Of a DNA stretch of 64,000 bases, positions 23,480 through 34,181 are shown one piece after another. This DNA comes from Platanthera guangdongensis. Its lineage: Eukaryota > Streptophyta > Magnoliopsida > Asparagales > Orchidaceae. The stretch covers positions 67,382,757 through 67,446,756 of the forward strand of contig CM077165.1 of assembly GCA_039583875.1 (NCBI GenBank), given 5' to 3'. A program made the position numbers and the translations under genes. The stretch's first letter is position 1. Each line of letters opens with the position of its first letter. The notes under the pieces were generated by a model. The model saw only the letters and a list, made by a program, of their open reading frames with translations. It searched no databases and was not told where the DNA came from.

Positions 23480-24511
23480 TTATATATCGAGGAGGTTTAT
23501 GGTTTCGTAATACTCGATTACTGGGTCACCCGCGATGTATAACTTTAATTGATGACCGTTTACTTTAAACGAACCTTTTTCCGGGTATGAGACGAGTACG
23601 GTCCCATATGGAAAAACTTCTTCAACTATAAAGGGACCGAACCATCTAGATTTTAATTTTCCTGGAAAAAGTTTAAGACGTGAATTATAAAGGATAAGAA
23701 TGCCCGGAGAAAAAAATTTTGGGGACTTTAATTTTCGATCGTGATATAACTTAGAACTCTCCTTATAGAACTTAATTCTCTCGTAAGAGTTCGCACACCA
23801 TTCATTGAGCTCGTTTAGTTGCAATTTTCTATTCTGAGCGGCTAAGTTGGAGCCGAGGTTTAAGAGTTTTAAAGCCCAAAGAGCGCGATGCTCTTGCTCT
23901 ACGGGTAAATGGCACGCTTTGCCATACACTAACCAAAATGGCGTACAACCAATTGTGATTTTGTACCGTCTGATATGCCCACAACGCATCGTCGAGTTTG
24001 ACGGACCAATCCTTCCTATTTAGTGAAACAGTTTTTTCTAATATTCGCTTAATCTCTCGATTTACTACCTCGACTTGGCCACTTGTTTGCGGGTGGTAGG
24101 GAGTGGCAACTTTGTGCGTGACACCGTATTTAGCTAATGTCTTAGCCATTTGGGTGTTGTAGAAATGCGTTACCCTATCACTAACAATTGTGCGAGGCGT
24201 GCCGAAGCGAGAAAATAGTTTTTTAAAAAATGTATCGATGACTCGTGCATCGTTGGTGGGGAGAGCTTGTGCTTCCACCCACCTCGATACGTAGTCAACC
24301 GCCACTAAAATATATAAATATTTGAAGGACAGAGGTATGGGCCAATAAAATCTATGCCCCATAAATCGAAGACTTCGCATTCTAAAAACATGTTTTGGGG
24401 CATCTCGTCGCGACGAGAGATGTTAGCCGACTGATGGCAGCTATCGCAGGAGATCACAAAATTGTGAGCGTCTTTGAATAGAGTGGGCCAAAAGAAGCCC
24501 GCCTCCAGCAC
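23480..24511 (-). pseudogene. Athila integrase, frameshifted
   Basis: Read right to left: frame 24511-24305 holds the zinc-binding C-x2-C half ([15 protein letters not shown]) and the [15 protein letters not shown] block with the first catalytic aspartate. A frameshift near 24340 leads to frame 24380-23829, with [15 protein letters not shown], then [12 protein letters not shown] carrying the second aspartate, where DGGTHF is usual, then [14 protein letters not shown] carrying the glutamate. A second shift near 23900 leads to frame 23989-23480, with the C-terminal FSPGILILYNSRLKLFPGK and RWFGPFIVEEV motifs. All three acidic residues are present but the frames are not joined. Confidence 0.85.
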
Positions 24512-25068
24512 ATTCCGCGCTGTCCGGTTAGCTTAATAATACCCACTAGTCGGACCCTCATGGCAGTGCCTAAGTATTTGCGTGCACTCCACACCCACAA
24601 CGCATCGTCGGACCGCTTGGTCAGCATAGATACGAAAAAGAAAAGGGTCCACCCAAAAGAAATATTTCAAGTTAGAAAAGAATTTCTTCTTTTGCTGGCT
24701 TCAAAAGTCTTTTGGGAGCACCCTCGCAACTAAATAGTTCGCAAAATCTATGAACCAAGGCGGGGAAGAAGAACTAGTAGTTATGGCTAGGAGGCGTTCC
24801 TCGGGGAATCTATCATTTTTGTCAGATTTGATGAGCTCTTCTGCACCGGGATTTTCTAAGCGGGAGAGGTGATCAGCGGCTAAATTTTTCGCGCCCTTCT
24901 TATCCCGGATATCTAAATCGAACTCCTGTAGGAGGAGGATCCATCGAAGAAGGTGGGGCTTCGCATCATTTTTAGCAAATAAATATTTAAGGGCGGAGTG
25001 ATCGGTAAATACGATAACTTTAGATAGCGTTATGTACGGGCGAAACTTATCAAAAGCGAAAACGACGG
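24512..25068 (-). pseudogene. Athila RNase H, decayed
   Basis: Between the RT frame and the integrase zinc finger. Short frames with stops carry the expected RNase H context (a KELLAVVFAFDKFRPY-like start near 25080-25030 on the coding strand, and a DIRDKKGAKNLAADHLSRLE-like end near 24860-24910). It is broken by several stops. Confidence 0.6.
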
Positions 25069-26418
25069 CTAAGAGTTCCTTTTCGTTGTGGTGTAATTTA
25101 TTTGTGCGGAAGTGAGCGTCTTGCTAGGGTAAAAAATTGGATGAAAGTGTTTGTCTACGCGTTGGCCAAGAATGGCACCTAAGGCAATATCACTAGCGTC
25201 GCACATAATTTCGAACGGAAGGGACCAATCGGGCGCGACTAAAATGGATGAATTGATAAGTTTTTGTTTTATGAAATTAAATGCAGACTCGCATTCGCTA
25301 TTAAAGATAAAATTTGATTCATTTTCCAAGAGGCGAGTAAGCGGCTTTGTTATTTTTGAAAAATCTTGAATGAAATGTCGATAAAAGCCCGCATGGCCTA
25401 AGAAACTCCTAATAGATTTTACGTTAGTTGGCGGCGGAAGTTTTTTTATGATTTCTACCTTGGCCTTATCTACCTCCATCCCCTTAGACGAAATCATATG
25501 GTCGAGAACCAAACCCTCTTGAACCATAATGTTACACTTTTCCCAATTTAAAACGAGATGCGTGTCCTCGCATCGCTGGAGGGCACGATCTAGATTTCGA
25601 AGACAAGACGGGAAAGAGCGTCCGAAAACAGAAAATTCATCCATAAAGACTTCCGTAATCTATCCTACCAGCTCGCCAAAGATTGCCAGCATACATCTTT
25701 GGAATGTAGCTGACGCATTGCAGAGGACAAATGCCATTCTTCGGTAGACGAAGGTGTCAAACGGGCATGTAAAGGTTGTTTTCTCTTGATCATCGGGGGA
25801 AATGAGGATTTGGAAAAACCCCGATAAACCATCAAGAAAACAATAAAATGGATAACCGGATAAACGCTCCAGAACTTGGTCTAAAAATGGTAGCGGAAAA
25901 TGGTCCTTACGGGTGGCATCATTTAGTTTTCTATAATCGATGCACACCCGCCAACCCGTAACAGTACGAGTTGGGACGAGTTCATTGTGCTCATTCTCCA
26001 CTATGGTAAGACCGCACTTTTTGGGCACCACGTGAACGGGACTAACCCATGCACTATCAGAAATCAGATAAATAATCCTCGCATCTAATAATTTAATTAT
26101 ATCGGCTTTAACGATGTCTTTCAAGTTTGGGTTAAGACGACGCTGCGGCTGAATGGTTTTGCGGCAATTATCGTTGACAAAAATCCTATGAGTGCAAAAA
26201 GAGGGGTTATTCCCCTTAAGGTCAGAAATTTGCCACGGAATTGTGTGGCGATGTTTAAGCAAAACTTCCAATAAATCAGAAGTCTCTGAATCACTCAAGT
26301 CCGAAAAAATAATAACGGGAAGCATATCGCCTTTTCCGAAAAAAGCGTATTTGAGTGATTCATGTAAGGGTTTGAGGTTTAGGATGGGCGGTTCTTCTAG
26401 GGAGGTTTTAATTCCCAT
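25069..26418 (-). pseudogene. Athila reverse transcriptase, internal 2, broken
   Basis: Two frames, 26418-25660 (252 residues) and 25644-25069 (191 residues), together cover the RT. The first has RVCIDYRKLNDATRKDHFPLPF, FLDGLSGFFQI and LCNASATFQRC. It ends at a TAG (25660-25662), the same stop as in internal 1. The second starts MDEFSVFG, again with glutamate in the FMDD box (25636-25638), and continues through LNWEKCNIMVQEGLVLDHMI, SFLGHAGFYRHFIQDFSKI and CDASDIALGAILGQ at the RT-RNase H junction. Confidence 0.85.
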
Positions 26419-26950
26419 GTATTTATTACTAATTGGTTCGAAAGGAAATTCTATTTAGGTATCCTCATCACATTCAAAATTTCCGAGCGCATAAATATCG
26501 TCGTTTAATATTACAGACTCAAAAATAGGAGAAGAAAGATTTCCAAAAAGGAATCTAAAGAATAGCAAAAATCGTCGCTCGATGGCGAGTCTCCTATGGA
26601 GGGATTAATAGAGAAAGTAACTTCGTCATCTCCTACCCGATGTAGGAGACGATCTTTACTGACGTCAATTAATACACGGGAGATGGCGAGAAAAGGGTGA
26701 CCAAGTATAATTGGTACATCGGTGTCCTCCTCGATGTTCAAGATGACGAAGTCTATCGGAAAGATAAACTTATCAACTCGGACAAGTACGTCCTCCACTA
26801 CCCCGATAGGTAACTTAACCGAGCGATCCGCTAATTGGATGCGCATATTAGTAGGACTAGGAGTGCCCAAACCTAATTTTTTTAAAGTGCGACAAAGACA
26901 TCAAATTGATACTCGCGCCTAAATCTGCAAGAGCGTATTTTACTAATATA
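26419..26950 (-). pseudogene. Athila protease, internal 2, frameshifted
   Basis: Frame 26870-26511 matches the internal 1 protease half (IQLADRSVKLPIGVVEDVLV, PIILGHPFLA). The active-site ADLGASINLM is in the upstream frame (27351-26857). The two are separated by the same seven-A run (26877-26883) as in internal 1. Frame 26511 ends in a further private frameshift near 26550. Confidence 0.8.
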
Positions 26951-28072
26951 TTGCCAAAAAAGCACAGGATGGAAAACTGTCCCAGGTTGTTTTGTTTTAG
27001 GGGCAATTTATTGGTGAGGGCCGCAGAGCAGTCTGCGTTGAGAGAGATATGCGAAATATTTTCCAATTTTTGTTTATTAGATAGAAGTTCTTTCAAGTAT
27101 TTCGCATACTTAGGCATCTGCGAGATCGCCTCGCAGAAGGGAACATTAATATGAATTTGTTTTAATAGTAAAATAAAATTTTTATATTGTGCTTCCTTAA
27201 GCTCATCATCTAACCTATGCGGATATGGAGGGGCCCTGTTTAAAATAATTTTTTCGTTTAAAATTGGTAAAGGCGGCGTAATTGAAGAAGGGGGAAGAGT
27301 GGCCGGAGGTGAAATATGTACCTTATGATCAGTCCATTTTGGATTGACCACCTCCTTATCGCTACGGAGGGTTATAGCATTGGCATTCTCCCGCGGATTG
27401 GGCTCCGTGTTTCCCTACAGTGCCCCGAGCGCGCGCTCGGACATCATTCTCGCCAGTTGTCCAACCTGTTGTTCAAGTGTTTTTAGCGAGCCGGTGATGT
27501 TCCGAATATTTGATTCGTTGGACGTTATGTATTTAAAAAAAATTTCCTCCATCGGGAAGGGTTTTAGAAGAGGGGGAGGCGGCAGAAATCCGAGCGCAAA
27601 AGAATTGGGCAGGCACTGCGCATTGTTCGGGTTACTCCAAGAGAAATTGGGGTGATTCCTCTAACCCGGATTATAGTTACTACTATAAGGGTTGTTGTTG
27701 GGGTTGAAGGAAGGATGAACCGAATTTCCTATGAAGTCCACGAACTCTTCAGCCACTCAGACGTTAGGGGGAATGAAAAAAGGCGGAGTGGAGGAGGCAG
27801 CAGAAATTTCTGCCACCTGCTTTATTAACCTTTCAATTTGAAGGGTTAACAGAGCAGTGACATCCACTTCAAAAAGGCCGACCGCCAACTTTGGGCATCC
27901 CCGCGGGACGTTCCATTGGTAGGCTTTCATAGCCATTTCTTCGAATAAAGCCTGGGTGGCCTCGGTGGTCTTATTGTTAAGGGTGCCCCCGGCAGCCGCG
28001 TCAATCATTTGACGCGTCTGAAAATTAAGGCCATTATAAAAAAATTTTTCATGCAACCACGTTGGCTGCGCA
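26951..28072 (-). pseudogene. Athila gag, internal 2, N-terminally truncated
   Basis: Frames 28056-27757 and 27351-26857 cover gag from a QPTWLHEKFFYNGLN motif to the protease linker. The first has the MIDAAAGGTLNNKTTEATQA block typical of Athila gag, absent from internal 1. A stop-containing stretch (27650-27750) separates it from the N/P-rich segment. The coding side is cut at about 28072, where sequence joins directly to the middle of LTR3, so the gag start, leader and primer site are missing. Confidence 0.8.
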
Positions 28073-28073
28073 T

Positions 28074-29751
28074 GATATGTGGTCCTACGTGTCGTTAACC
28101 CGGGGTAAACCTTAAGTCCTAAAATTAAAGTGAAAATAAAGAACTTTAATTATTTCAAATCATTTTATATGTCCCAATACGCTTCGATTCCGAGGCTAAT
28201 AATGATTAGCCACTCGTCGGTATGGGGACGACTTTGTAATTTGCTGAGCCGCGAGTTCGAGACTAAATGCTGAAGGGTTATAAAAAGAAGACATAAAAAC
28301 AAATAAAAAAACATTTAGAAAACATAGAAAAGTTACGTAATTATGAGAACCCACACACACTTCAAATTATAAATAAAATAGAAACTAAGTTACACAAAAA
28401 AAAATAAATAACAAGTCCTACTCAAACAAGTAGGCAGGAAATAAAGGCACGCCATTTAACTCTTAACGAGTAGGTGGAAATAAATGCAAGTACAAGTCCT
28501 ACTCAAACGAGTAGGCGAAAAATAAAAACACGCCATTTAACTCTTAACGAGTGGGCGTAAAAAAATGCGCACACGCACACACTCTACATGAATCGAAAGA
28601 AAGCAATAAAATTATCTCCTACGCACACACTCTCTACATAATTGAAAGAAAGCGATAAAATAAAGCATGAAAATTTATCTCCTAAACTCACACACTCTAC
28701 ATGATTGAAGAAAGCATTAAAAATTATTCTCATACACTCACACACACAACATGGAATTTTAAAGATCAAAATGAAAAAAACTAACTCATACACTCACACA
28801 CGCAAATTAAAATCGAAATGAAAGTTAGCTAAAAATTATAAAAACTACTTTTTTATACTTAGATTTTATCAAAAACACAAAAAAAGAACAAATCAAAATT
28901 AAAAGATCAAAAGGTTTTCAAAATAATACTAAAATAAAAGGTGCTCAAAAATTAAAATTATAACTTTTTTATTCTTAAGAGTTCATAAAAGTGATAAAAA
29001 AAGTTGAAATAAAATTTAAAAGAACAAAAGGTTTTACAATCCTAAAAGAAAAGCTAAGTAAAAAAAAATCAAAAACACTTTAATACCTCTTTTACAAATT
29101 CATAAGAATGAAATATAAAAACACTAAAAGAACATGGAGATAAAGAGAAAAACCTAATACAACATTTCATTTAAAAAAAAGATCTCTAACAAAACCTAAC
29201 ATGGAGACAAATTAAAAGCTTAGAAAGTAAATAAGGTACACTCAAACACATACACATACTTTTCATAAAGAGAAGAACAAAGAAAAACTTAAGGATAAAA
29301 TGAGAAAGAGATAAGCCACCCAAAACAATTTTCATGCCATGTAGAGAGAGAAAATCAAACATTTTTATTATCATAATGAAACTATTACAAAGCTAAAACT
29401 AAAGCAAAAAACAAACATGAAAGGAAGGGGGGAGAAATCTCCTTAGTCACGGGGCGTGTCAAATGACAGGGGCGTGTGACCGGGCATGTCAAACTTTTCT
29501 CCTCAAATTCTTCTGATTCCACGGGAAATGAAGTGTCACGGCCAGGTCACGGGCGTGACCCAAAGTACACGGGCATGTACTTACTTTTTTGGCAATTTTT
29601 CTGAAATTTTTAGGAAACAAAAATAAACTGAAGTTAGTATAATTTTTACAAAAAGAAAGCAATTCATTAAATAGAACTAACTAAAAAAGAAAAAATTAAA
29701 CAAAAATGACATAATAAAAATAGTATAAATAGGTATATTTAAAACTTATCA
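28074..29751 (-). repeat. Athila LTR3, truncated (outer 5' LTR)
   Basis: Homologous to LTR1 from about 14520 to 16191. The U5-side 657 bp, the primer site, leader and gag start are missing, consistent with one deletion joining gag to the middle of the LTR. The outer end ACTTATCA is intact and followed by ATTGG. Confidence 0.85.
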
Positions 29752-29756
29752 ATTGG
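29752..29756. other. target site duplication ATTGG, right copy
   Basis: Matches 13858-13862 exactly and directly follows the LTR3 outer end. Confidence 0.85.
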
Positions 29757-30642
29757 CATTAACGTCTTAATATGCATGACATATTAAGTGATATGTGCGC
29801 TTAACAAGACATGTATATTCATTCATTTGCATTCATATCATAAATCATTGCACAAGTGTGAAACCAAGAATAACATAATGATTGTACACACATGGATTTA
29901 CTAATTGCTTGACATCACACAAGATCTCATGGTTGCACTTGCATGAATATTAACTAGAGTTAACCAATGAAAATATTGTAATTATTACATAATTTATGTA
30001 TCTGACAGTAGGAAATGTGTTAGATTCTCTTATCTTAAGTCTCTGATATCTGTATTCAGTCTTCCTATTCCGCCCGATTATCAATATTATTATTCAGTCT
30101 TCTTGCTTTTCCTTTCTAGTTAGCTTCTAAGTGTCAGCAAGAAATGAGATTCTTCTTGTGAATTGCTCTGTTGTATTTCTTCAGCGTTGTTTTGTGCTCT
30201 TCCATCCATAGGGCGACTCGCTTCCGTCAATACTCAATAAGCTTTCTGTTTCTTTTCCTTTTTAGTATTCTGTCTTCCCTTCATGCAAAATCTTTTTTGC
30301 TCTCAAATTCTCGATCCTCACCTTTCAATTTTTAGCTAATTGAAGCAATTCTTGTGCTCCATGAAGCCAATCTTTTGTATCTGGTTGAACCCACTATGTC
30401 TGAAGAGTTCAACTCTGAATGTGCATCTAACCTGCATAACAAGTATCCACAACATTTCTCTTGATTTTGATAAGACTTTGCGCTTGATCTTCTTCTTTTT
30501 TTCTTTGTGTTCATAGTTAACTTTTATCCCTTGATCTATAAATCTTGTTGGAATGAATGTCATCTGAATCTTCTCCCTAAGATTCCCCATTCAGAGAGTT
30601 TCTCAGAAAGTTTCGGGACGAAACTTGCTAAGTAGGGGAGAA
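29757..30642 (+). other. right part of Tekay-like internal region, non-coding
   Basis: About 890 bp without transposon protein homology that I can see. It ends TTTCGGGACGAAAC, then a purine tract, then the 3' LTR. The GGGACGAA string before the tract is typical of the end of chromovirus internal regions. With 13564-13862 the internal region totals only about 1.2 kb, so the element lacks gag and pol. Confidence 0.55.
30630..30642 (+). other. polypurine tract of Tekay-like element
   Basis: AAGTAGGGGAGAA directly precedes the LTR start (TTTAACAACCC, where the 5' LTR has TGTAACAACCC). Confidence 0.7.
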
Positions 30643-30858
30643 TTTAACAACCCATATTTTATAATAACAATAATAATAATAAGTGAAAAAACCCTTCTAC
30701 ATAACCTGAGCCGGCCCACCCCTTTTCCGCGCAAAAAACCCGCTTGCGCTCCCAATTCTTCTCCATGTCGTAACCCGTCGGCTAGGTCTCCTGATCCCGT
30801 CTCCTATTCCAGCCTGCCACTGCAACCTCATCTCCTTCTCCTGCTCTAGGCATCGATG

Positions 30859-30863
30859 CCTCC
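30859..30863. other. target site duplication CCTCC, left copy
   Basis: CCTCC directly before TGTTGGG. It is repeated at 46621-46625 directly after the outer ACTTTCA end. Confidence 0.85.
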
Positions 30864-31200
30864 TGTTGGGTAATGTATCCACAATTACCCGGATTTGAGG
30901 AAGCCTCCTGTCAAGCTAAGATGAATTCACAATGTATTTGATAAAATATTTCAAGTTGTGCTTGCAGTTATTACACGCTAAGTGCACACCAATGTCAGGG
31001 TGCAGTAGGTCAATATACACGGGTCTGCGCAACATAATCCCTCGTTGAGCAGATCAGTGTGTTGGCCTACGTGCACTCTCTCTATTGGAGTGTACTTATT
31101 TTCAAGTACAGGGCTGTGATCATGCAAGAGCAGACAAGGAGCAAGGATAGGTCAAAGAGCAGCTCATTGGTGGAAAGACGAAAAATCATCTAAGTGTGAA

Positions 31201-31537
31201 TCGACGAGAATCACCAGTGATTCTCGTCGAATCGTCGAGAATCACTGGCTAATTCTCGTCGTTTCTATCCGGCTACATCAAAGCATGCGATTCTGGCGCT
31301 AAGTCATAATCGATGAGAATCACCAAGTGATTCTCGCCGATTTGGCGAGAATCACTAGTGATTCTCGCCGAATCGTCGAGAATCACTGGCTGATTCTCGC
31401 CGTCTCTTTCCAGCTTTCTCAGAGCGTGCAAACAAGTCTACATCGACGAGAGTCACCTTTGATTCTCGATGATTCGACGAGAATCACCTCTGATTCTCGC
31501 CGAATCGGCGAGAATCAACTTTGATTCTCGTCGATTT
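31201..31537. repeat. palindromic GATTCTCG/CGAGAATC array in LTR1
   Basis: About 16 half-sites GATTCTCG or CGAGAATC (some with one mismatch) occur in alternating orientation, many forming palindromes such as GATTCTCGCCGA facing its reverse complement across one base. The array lies just upstream of the TATA box. Counterparts are at 38208-38577 and 45260-45627. Confidence 0.9.
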
Positions 31538-31653
31538 TGCCTTGGGCAACTTTCTGGAAACCGCTGGACCGGACTCAGCCACTGGCACTATTTTGAACCG
31601 GGCTTGGGGTCTCCTCTGGTGGGACCCACAATGGTCATCTTGAAGACCTAATG

Positions 31654-31661
31654 TATAAATA
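31654..31661 (+). promoter_or_regulatory. TATA box of copia LTR1
   Basis: TATAAATA in the context AATGTATAAATACACC, about 120 bp after the palindrome array. Also present at about 38693-38700 in LTR2 and 45746-45753 in LTR3. It is the most likely start of the transcribed R region. Confidence 0.6.
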
Positions 31662-32476
31662 CACCTGTATTATTGAACAGTAAAAACAACAGACAGAAAT
31701 TCAAAAAAGAAGCAGAGCCGCGACGTGACCTAGATCGCGAGTCCCGCTCCGCCGCCGCTGACATCGCTCGTGCTAGTTGTTCGCCGCTTTAGATCGTGAT
31801 TCTTCTAGATCTTCCCGCGACAGAAGATTAGCCAAGCGTAGCGTCTCACGCGTCTAACCAGTGATCCTTTGTCTCTTGGTTTGTTGATCGGGAAAACCTT
31901 CCCCGTCCGAATCGATCGAGACGATCGATCCTAGTGTGACCGTTGGAAGACCTAGCAAGCTTCGCTACGAAGTTTGAATCTCCAAAGTACAGCAGCCGCA
32001 CACCGTTGTCGCCGCCGATCCCGAGAACCAAGCCGCCGCCCTTCTTGCCACCGCCGGTTTCGGGGAGATTCTCTCCAAGTGAGATCTAGGGTTGTGGACT
32101 CTTCGTGACTTCTAGAACACGTCATCAAACGAAGAGGGACACCTTAGTCTCCGAAAGTAGTTTGTATTTCTTGTACATTCTAGTTCATTTTTGTTGTAAA
32201 GGAACGTTGGTTCCGAGTTGTAAGGGTTGGGTGCAACCCGTGTTGTGGGAGTGTTGTCTCCTACGTGTGGAAGGGTTCCTTCCGATAGTGCAAGGATTGG
32301 ATTTCAATCCTGTTGGTGAAGAGATCGAGTCATCCCTTGTTGGGAGATAGGTCGAAGGGGGAAAGTGGATGTACCCAAATCGGGGAACCACTATAAATAG
32401 CTTGTGTACTCTATTTGCTGTGCTGTTTTAATTTCGTGTGCAGGTACAATTTTAATTCCGCAAAAACGATGCACGT

Positions 32477-32501
32477 CACCTATTCCCCCCCCCCATAGGT
32501 G
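32477..32501. other. C-loop hairpin near LTR1 3' end
   Basis: CACCTAT and ATAGGTG form a perfect 7-bp stem around a T plus ten C residues. LTR2 (39517-39545) has thirteen C and LTR3 (46569-46592) has eight, with an unchanged stem. Confidence 0.8.
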
Positions 32502-32531
32502 AAGGTAGTTGACACTAAGTGGACTTTCAAG

Positions 32532-32542
32532 TGGTATCAGAG
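32532..32542 (+). other. primer binding site, Met tRNA type (internal 1)
   Basis: TGGTATCAGAG two bases after the LTR1 end. The second copy at 39576-39586 reads TGTTATCAGAG, with one base changed. Confidence 0.85.
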
Positions 32543-32603
32543 GGAGGTTGCTCATCAAAAAGGTTTACACCTTGAGTAGAATCCTGCCACCAGTGTCAGA
32601 AGC

Positions 32604-34181
32604 ATGGAGCTGGATCATGAGATCTCTCCACTAAGGCTTCCCACATGCACAAAGGAGTATTATCCCATCTGGAAGATGAGAGTGTCGTATCACTTGGAGG
32701 CTATCGATCCTCGAGCATCTTTCATCCTGGATGAGGGTCCTTTTATAACTATGAAGACCTCCGGCTCTGGAAAGAATATCCAAGTGCCCAAGTGTATTGC
32801 TGAGATGTCGGAGACGGAACTCTCATTATTTAATCTGGATAAGATGATTCGGCAGATTATCATGGATGTCTGGTCTGGACCTTCTCGCTCTAGATTGGAA
32901 AAATATGGGACGGCCAAATCTATGTGGGTAATGATCTCAGAGCTGATGGGGGGATCAAAGAAAGCTGGGATCTGCTGTCAACTAGAGGATGAAGCCTATG
33001 TGGGGGTCCTCGCCTCTGAAGATGAGGGCAAGGATCAATCGGACAGCATCAGAGCTCCAGTGTCCTTGTCAGAGACTGAAGAAGAAATTGAGGAAAGTAG
33101 TTCTGATGAGGATGACACAACGGTCACTGGCGCTAGTGACAATAACACTGAAGAGCAGGTAACTTCTTCATCTTGCCCCGTCTCTCTTGAAGTTCCTGAA
33201 GACAAGAACTGTTTCCCTTCAGAAAATCCTGATTCCTTGAAGAGAGCCCTTCAGAAGAGCAACCTACTTGTTGAAGAGCAAGCTCAGGAGATTGCTCGGC
33301 TGAAGATCTTGTTGGTTCTCCAATTGGCATCCAACAAGGTCAAGGACTCTAAAATCTCAGATCTAGAGAGTAGTCTAGAGAATGAGAAAAGGATAGTATC
33401 TAACTTTTCCAAGGTTGATGCTATGAAGAGAAAGGAAGAAAATGGGTGGATCTCCCGAATTATCAATTCATGGAGAAATGGGGAAACGGTATTCCGACCC
33501 CCCACTCCAAGCAGGAAGGGTACTCATCATGCTTTCAGGTATGATCACAGGAATAATCGTGGTCACTGCAAGGGTGATCTGTCCTCATGTGGAGACACCC
33601 ATAGTGCAAGGGCCGTCATGGCCACCCATGAGAGAATACCTAAGGCTCATTCTGAGCCCTTTGTATTCTCGGCCACTGCCCCTACTCGGCATGAATCTGC
33701 TGGTATCAGCTCTCAGAACGCTTCTCACCACCCAAGGACACAGGAAAGGGAGGTTAGAAGTCATGCAGTAAGTTCTCATGGGGCCTCAGGAAGGGGGCTG
33801 ACTGAAAGGAAGGCACCACCTCCCTGGCCTCATGACGCTCGCTACATGCATTCCTTCCACCCCTCCAAGTGTCACAGTGGAAGAGGCAATTTTGGAAGCA
33901 GATCCAGATCTATCCCGTTTGGACCTAGGCTCATGACTACCTCAGTCACTGGATCAGGTCAGAAACAGAGATACAACATTCACACGTGTTGGTGCTGTGG
34001 CAAGGTGGGACACTTTACCATAGACTATTGGCACAACCCCTCTGTGTCAAGGGCAAGGGCCTATCCACATCTTCTGGGCAGAGGTAGACTTCCTGACAGG
34101 ATTTCTGAGGGAAGACATTCGAGTGTTTATGCTAACAAGAACCTAGGACCCAATATGTATTGGGTTCCTAAGGTAACGTAA
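32604..34181 (+). CDS. gag-like protein of non-autonomous copia element, copy 1
   Basis: A complete 525-residue frame starting at the first ATG after the primer site. Residues about 18-32 (KEYYPIWKMRVSYHLEAID) match the copia gag N-terminus. Residues 157-195 are rich in E, D and S, and about 225-290 are charged with heptad-like leucines, a possible coiled coil. A zinc knuckle begins at C462: C-x2-C-x4-H is kept but the fourth ligand is Y475, in both copies. The frame ends just after NLGPNMYWVPK, the motif that in related full elements marks the gag-protease border. The protein would form particle shells. Enzymes must come from another element. Confidence 0.8.
   Translation: MELDHEISPLRLPTCTKEYYPIWKMRVSYHLEAIDPRASFILDEGPFITMKTSGSGKNIQVPKCIAEMSETELSLFNLDKMIRQIIMDVWSGPSRSRLEKYGTAKSMWVMISELMGGSKKAGICCQLEDEAYVGVLASEDEGKDQSDSIRAPVSLSETEEEIEESSSDEDDTTVTGASDNNTEEQVTSSSCPVSLEVPEDKNCFPSENPDSLKRALQKSNLLVEEQAQEIARLKILLVLQLASNKVKDSKISDLESSLENEKRIVSNFSKVDAMKRKEENGWISRIINSWRNGETVFRPPTPSRKGTHHAFRYDHRNNRGHCKGDLSSCGDTHSARAVMATHERIPKAHSEPFVFSATAPTRHESAGISSQNASHHPRTQEREVRSHAVSSHGASGRGLTERKAPPPWPHDARYMHSFHPSKCHSGRGNFGSRSRSIPFGPRLMTTSVTGSGQKQRYNIHTCWCCGKVGHFTIDYWHNPSVSRARAYPHLLGRGRLPDRISEGRHSSVYANKNLGPNMYWVPKVT

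Larger units (their letters stand above)
13863..29751 (-). mobile_element. tandem Athila (Ty3/gypsy) composite, minus strand
   Basis: A single 15.9-kb insertion bounded by perfect ATTGG duplications and by LTR ends TGAT...ATCA. On the plus strand it reads LTR1 (13863-16191), internal 1 (16192-19283), LTR2 (19284-21617), internal 2 (21618-28073) and partial LTR3 (28074-29751). The elements run right to left, so LTR3 is the outer 5' LTR and LTR1 the outer 3' LTR. Athila membership rests on the Asp-tRNA primer site, LTRs over 2 kb, and the gag, PR and RT motifs. Neither internal region is coding-competent. Confidence 0.85.
30864..32529 (+). repeat. non-autonomous copia LTR1
   Basis: 1666 bp. 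It holds a palindrome array (31201-31537), a TATA box (31654-31661), a GGGGAACCACTATAAATAG box (32382-32400) and a C-loop hairpin (32477-32501). Compared with LTR2 it lacks one array unit of about 34 bp. Confidence 0.9.

Noticed and set aside
31201..31537. Regular palindromic repeats that look like a CRISPR array
   Set aside because: The repeats alternate in orientation, vary in spacing and sequence, lie inside a plant LTR, recur in all three LTR copies, and have no Cas genes nearby.
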